The notes under the pieces were generated by a model. The model worked only from the letters and a program-made list of their open reading frames with translations. It was not told the DNA's origin and searched no databases. A DNA stretch of 51,104 nt from DASUXA01 sp036378155 (lineage in GTDB: Bacteria > Actinomycetota > Actinomycetes > Mycobacteriales > Micromonosporaceae): the NCBI GenBank assembly GCA_036378155.1, contig DASUXA010000068.1, positions 1 through 51,104 of the forward strand, in the 5' to 3' direction. Below, in pieces: positions 48,400-51,104 of the stretch (position 1 is its first letter; each line of letters opens with the position of its first letter). Made by a program: the position numbers and the translations under genes.

Positions 48400-49182
48400 A
48401 TGCGACTGACGTCCATCCATACGTATCCGGTCAAGGCATGCCACCGCGTCGATCACGACCGGATCCAGGTCGAGCCGTGGGGGCTGTCCGGCGACCGGCA
48501 CTGGATGGTGGTCGACGCCAACGGGCTGCGGGTCACCCAGCCCCAGCACGCCGGACTGGTACACATCGAGCCCCGGTTCTCCGACGGGGTGCTGACCCTG
48601 CGCGCCGCCGGGCATCCCGACCTGCAGGTACCGGTACCGGACGCCGGCGAGCCGCTCAAAGTGATCGCCGGGCGGAGCGTGGTCGTGGCGTCCGCCGCCG
48701 GACCGGCGGCGGACGCCTGGCTCGCCCGGGTGCTGGACCGCCCGGTGCGGCTGGCGTACCTCAAACCGACGCACCGCGCCAGCGGTACACCCGTCGGGGA
48801 CAGCTATCCGCTGCTGCTCACCAACGAGGCGTCGCTCGCGGCGGTCAACGACTGGATCGCCGAGTCGGGCAGCGCCGAGGGTCCGGTACCGATGACCCGG
48901 TTCCGCCCCAACGTGGTCGTGACCGGCGTGCCGCCGTGGGCGGAGGACGACTGGCGCGGCGGGCGGATCCGGATCGGCTCCGTGCCGTTCCGGGTCGGCA
49001 AGGGCTGCGACCGGTGCGTGGTGACCACGATCGACCAGGACACCGCCGAGCAGGGTCACGAGCCGCTGCGCACCCTCGCCCGGCACCGCAACATCAACCA
49101 GGAACTGCTGTTCGGCGTGTACCTGATCCCGGACGCCCCCGGCGAGATCGCCGTCGACGACCCGGTGACGGTGCTCGACTGA
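48400..49182 (+). CDS. MOSC-domain protein (MOSC plus MOSC_N)
   Basis: The 260-residue protein has an N-terminal beta-barrel domain (MRLTSIHTYPVKACHRVDHD, LSGDRHWMVVDANGLRVTQ) and a C-terminal MOSC domain (about 105-260). The MOSC part contains FRPNVVVTG, WRGGRIRIGSVPFRVGKGCDRCVVTTIDQDT and RTLARHRNINQELLFGVYL. The Cys in GCDRCVVTTID is the position that holds the molybdenum cofactor in amidoxime-reducing (mARC/YcbX) enzymes, so reduction of N-hydroxylated compounds is possible. Partner electron carriers are not nearby. It diverges from the hut operon. Confidence 0.9.
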   Translation: MRLTSIHTYPVKACHRVDHDRIQVEPWGLSGDRHWMVVDANGLRVTQPQHAGLVHIEPRFSDGVLTLRAAGHPDLQVPVPDAGEPLKVIAGRSVVVASAAGPAADAWLARVLDRPVRLAYLKPTHRASGTPVGDSYPLLLTNEASLAAVNDWIAESGSAEGPVPMTRFRPNVVVTGVPPWAEDDWRGGRIRIGSVPFRVGKGCDRCVVTTIDQDTAEQGHEPLRTLARHRNINQELLFGVYLIPDAPGEIAVDDPVTVLD

Positions 49183-49247
49183 CCGCCCCGGCGTGCCCGG
49201 CAGTCGTGGGGCGGCGCAGCGGCGGGCGGCGCGACGGGTCCGGCAGG

Positions 49248-50816
49248 TCACCGGTGCCGCAGCAGCGCCACCGTCATGCCGGACGGATGCCGGAGCAGCA
49301 CCTGCGTGTAGTTCGGTACCAGCAGCTTCCGCTCCCGGTCGGGCAGCTGCCCGACCGGGTCGTCCGTCCGGTACGGCACGACGATCCACAGCCGGGGCTC
49401 GTCGTGGAAGCACATCTCCGGCGCCCCGCACTCGGTCGGGTACAACTCGTTACGGGCAGCCGCCGACCTGCCGAGGAACACGTCGCGCGGGGCGACGCCG
49501 TCGGGAAGGTAGTACGTCACCCCGACGTCGTGCATGTACCACCAGACTTTGCGCTGGTACACGATGCCGTCACCGGGCTGGTACCCCGCCGCGACGATCT
49601 TCGCCGCGCCCCGGTAGTCCATCGGCTGACGGGGTGCGGCAGCCGGGTACAGGTAGTCCTGGTGCGACAGCGCGCCCCGCATCGCGATCTGGTCCGGCAC
49701 CGCGACCACCGCCAGCACGGCGACGCCCACGAGCGGTACGACCGCACGCAGCCGGACCCGGGTCGCACCCGGTACCGCCAGCGACGCGAGCCCCGCCAGT
49801 CCCGCACCCGCCAGCACAGCCCAGGCGGGAAGCAGGAAGAGCAGGTACTTCGAGAAGAAGTAGTTCAGCGCGCCGAGCGACATGACCCAGATCGCGACCA
49901 GCGGCGCGAGTGCCGTCGCCGCCGGGAAGGCGGCGCGGCGGCGGTACACCACGATCGCGACCACCGCCAGCGCCGTCACCAGCCACGACAGCCAGGACGA
50001 CGCGAACGTCTGCGGCCACACCGACCACGGCGTGCCGTGCGAGATCCAGGCGATCTGACGCCTCGCCTGGTGCAACCCGAGATTGATCACCGGAACGGCG
50101 GGCAGCACACCGACCACGGCGGCGAGGACGAGCTTCGCCAACAGCACGAACCTGCGTCCGCGCTCGGGGCGCAGCAGCAGCCCGGCGGCGTGGCCGACGA
50201 CGATCGCCAGTGCGACCGTATTGACGTAGGCGAGCGCCGTGACGCACGCGGCGTAGCCGGTCCACCGCAGCAGCGTGGGGCGCTCGAGCGCGAGCAGGAC
50301 GAGCAACGTCGCCAGTGTGGCGAACAGCATCACGAACGCGTACGACCGCGTCTCCTGCGCGAACCGGGTGGAGCTCGGGATGAGTGCGAACACGAAGCCG
50401 CCCAGCAGCCCGGTCCACCGGTCGAACACGCGGGACCCGATCAGCGCCACGCACGCCGCGGTACCCGCCATCGCCAGCGCCGACGGGGTGCGGACGGACA
50501 CCGGAGAGTCCCCGAACAGCCGGATCCACTCGTGCAGGAACAGGTAGTACGCGCCGTGCACCGCGTCGACGCGGGTGAGCAGCGCGAGGATCCTGCCCCC
50601 CGGACGCGACGCGACGTTGATCGAGACCAGCTCGTCCTGCCACATCTCGGGCAGATCGATGCGTACGAGCGCGATCACGGCCATGGCCAGCGACGGCCAC
50701 AACCAGAAATACCGGAGCGCCCGAGCGACCAACGGGTGCCCGGCTAGGCGGGAGGGGTCGTGGTCCGCCTCGGACCTCGCCGAGTCCGGCACGACAGCGA
50801 CGGCATCGTCCGACAC
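49248..50816 (-). CDS. Membrane glycosyltransferase, GT39/PMT-like
   Basis: The 522-residue integral membrane protein has about 10-11 hydrophobic helices and a C-terminal extracytoplasmic domain (about residues 385-522). The first external loop carries the acidic motif RIDLPEMWQDELVSINVASRP, matching the DE catalytic motif of GT-C enzymes that use polyprenyl-phosphate sugars. Another family-like segment is SSTRFAQETRSYAFVMLFA. The donor is probably a polyprenyl-phospho-sugar and the acceptor a lipid or cell-wall polymer; neither can be read here. GTG 50816 was accepted; a TAGGCT box at 50855-50860 (minus) may be its promoter. Confidence 0.82.
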   Translation of the reverse strand: MSDDAVAVVPDSARSEADHDPSRLAGHPLVARALRYFWLWPSLAMAVIALVRIDLPEMWQDELVSINVASRPGGRILALLTRVDAVHGAYYLFLHEWIRLFGDSPVSVRTPSALAMAGTAACVALIGSRVFDRWTGLLGGFVFALIPSSTRFAQETRSYAFVMLFATLATLLVLLALERPTLLRWTGYAACVTALAYVNTVALAIVVGHAAGLLLRPERGRRFVLLAKLVLAAVVGVLPAVPVINLGLHQARRQIAWISHGTPWSVWPQTFASSWLSWLVTALAVVAIVVYRRRAAFPAATALAPLVAIWVMSLGALNYFFSKYLLFLLPAWAVLAGAGLAGLASLAVPGATRVRLRAVVPLVGVAVLAVVAVPDQIAMRGALSHQDYLYPAAAPRQPMDYRGAAKIVAAGYQPGDGIVYQRKVWWYMHDVGVTYYLPDGVAPRDVFLGRSAAARNELYPTECGAPEMCFHDEPRLWIVVPYRTDDPVGQLPDRERKLLVPNYTQVLLRHPSGMTVALLRHR

Positions 50817-50988
50817 TGCGGTCCGATCTACTGGGTTCAGGGATGCGCTGGAAGCCTAGGCCAACCGTCGCCGCGCGTGCCAGGCACCTCTGCGGGCGCC
50901 CCGCGCGACCGTGCGCGGCCCTCGATCACCGGTCGACGACCGGCTCGCCGTGCCGCGGGCACTCTGCTCCGCCGGGGCATGCGACCTG

Positions 50989-51071
50989 TGCGGGAGAGGG
51001 GATTTGAACCCCTACGCCCTTGCGGACATCAGGACCTAAACCTGACGCGTCTGCCGTTCCGCCACTCCCGC
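50989..51071 (-). tRNA. tRNA-Leu (anticodon UAG)
   Basis: On the minus strand, GCGGGAG (51071-51065) pairs with CTCCCGC (50996-50990). The anticodon arm TCAGG-TTTAGGT-CCTGA places TAG at 34-36. A long variable arm (class II) and T-arm GGGGTTCAAATCCCC follow. CCA is not encoded. Confidence 0.96.
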
Positions 51072-51104
51072 GGGCACCCTGCAGTGTACGAGCTTCGACG
51101 CGGG

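Noticed and set aside
48267..50747. Long open frame opposite the glycosyltransferase
   Set aside because: It has shadow-frame composition (Arg/Gln/His-rich) and runs across the MOSC gene and the complement of a membrane protein with proper helices.

Overview
The window is a 51.1 kb stretch of chromosome from a high-GC actinomycete (GC about 70% by eye). It has strong G/C third-position bias, many GTG starts, 4-base GTGA/ATGA gene overlaps, and tRNAs without an encoded CCA. Two conserved gene orders support the assignment: prfB-ftsE-ftsX-smpB-ssrA, and pncB/clpS-DUF2017-mec-cysO-cysM-murI-(Rv1339-like phosphodiesterase)-rph-rdgB, which matches Mycobacterium tuberculosis Rv1330c-Rv1341. A Micromonosporales-type organism fits, but placement below phylum level is inference. 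I see no prophage, insertion sequence, CRISPR array or plasmid module; this is core chromosome with small regulated cassettes between conserved blocks.

Layout. 1-4.2 kb: the 3' part of kynA, a methyltransferase and a secreted subtilase. 4.4-10.2 kb: a PadR regulator with a histone H1-like tail, then prfB, ftsE, ftsX, smpB, a membrane-anchored CBM2-like protein and the tmRNA gene (tag ANAKRADFALAA). 10.3-15 kb: a divergent SDR/XRE pair around a GGTACC palindrome, a four-helix protein, an MTAP-family phosphorylase, YqgE and tRNA-Ala(GGC). 14.4-21 kb: four regulator-plus-target cassettes with visible operators (TetR with WrbA and an MFS exporter; SRPBCC-ArsR-SRPBCC; PPOX with MarR). 21-30.4 kb: GNAT and membrane proteins, two CrcB fluoride channel subunits, a CoA-transferase, exonuclease III, and a two-ATPase/one-permease ABC exporter. 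30.6-32.4 kb: ctaD.

32.6-40.5 kb: NAD salvage (pncB-pncA) diverges from clpS and DUF2017. These are followed by the CysO sulfur-carrier route to cysteine (mec, cysO, cysM), murI, a probable cAMP phosphodiesterase, RNase PH and the dITP/XTP pyrophosphatase. 40.6-48.3 kb: one six-gene histidine-utilisation operon (RpiR-type regulator, hutU, M20 amidohydrolase, hutF, hutI, hutH), tightly overlapped. From urocanate it would run via imidazolone propionate, formiminoglutamate and formylglutamate to glutamate, with the M20 enzyme probably replacing HutG. The window ends with a MOSC protein, a GT39-like membrane glycosyltransferase and tRNA-Leu(UAG).

Most unusual signals: (1) two copies of a roughly 70-base palindromic element in two convergent intergenic regions, whose arm differences all preserve pairing, including one compensatory G:C to C:G swap; (2) strong excess of the palindrome GGTACC; (3) a CysO sulfur carrier with 12 extra residues after its diglycine; (4) many TAnnnT boxes, five of them TAGGCT, 6-8 bases before start codons, implying widespread leaderless transcription; (5) several clear palindromic operators beside their regulator genes.
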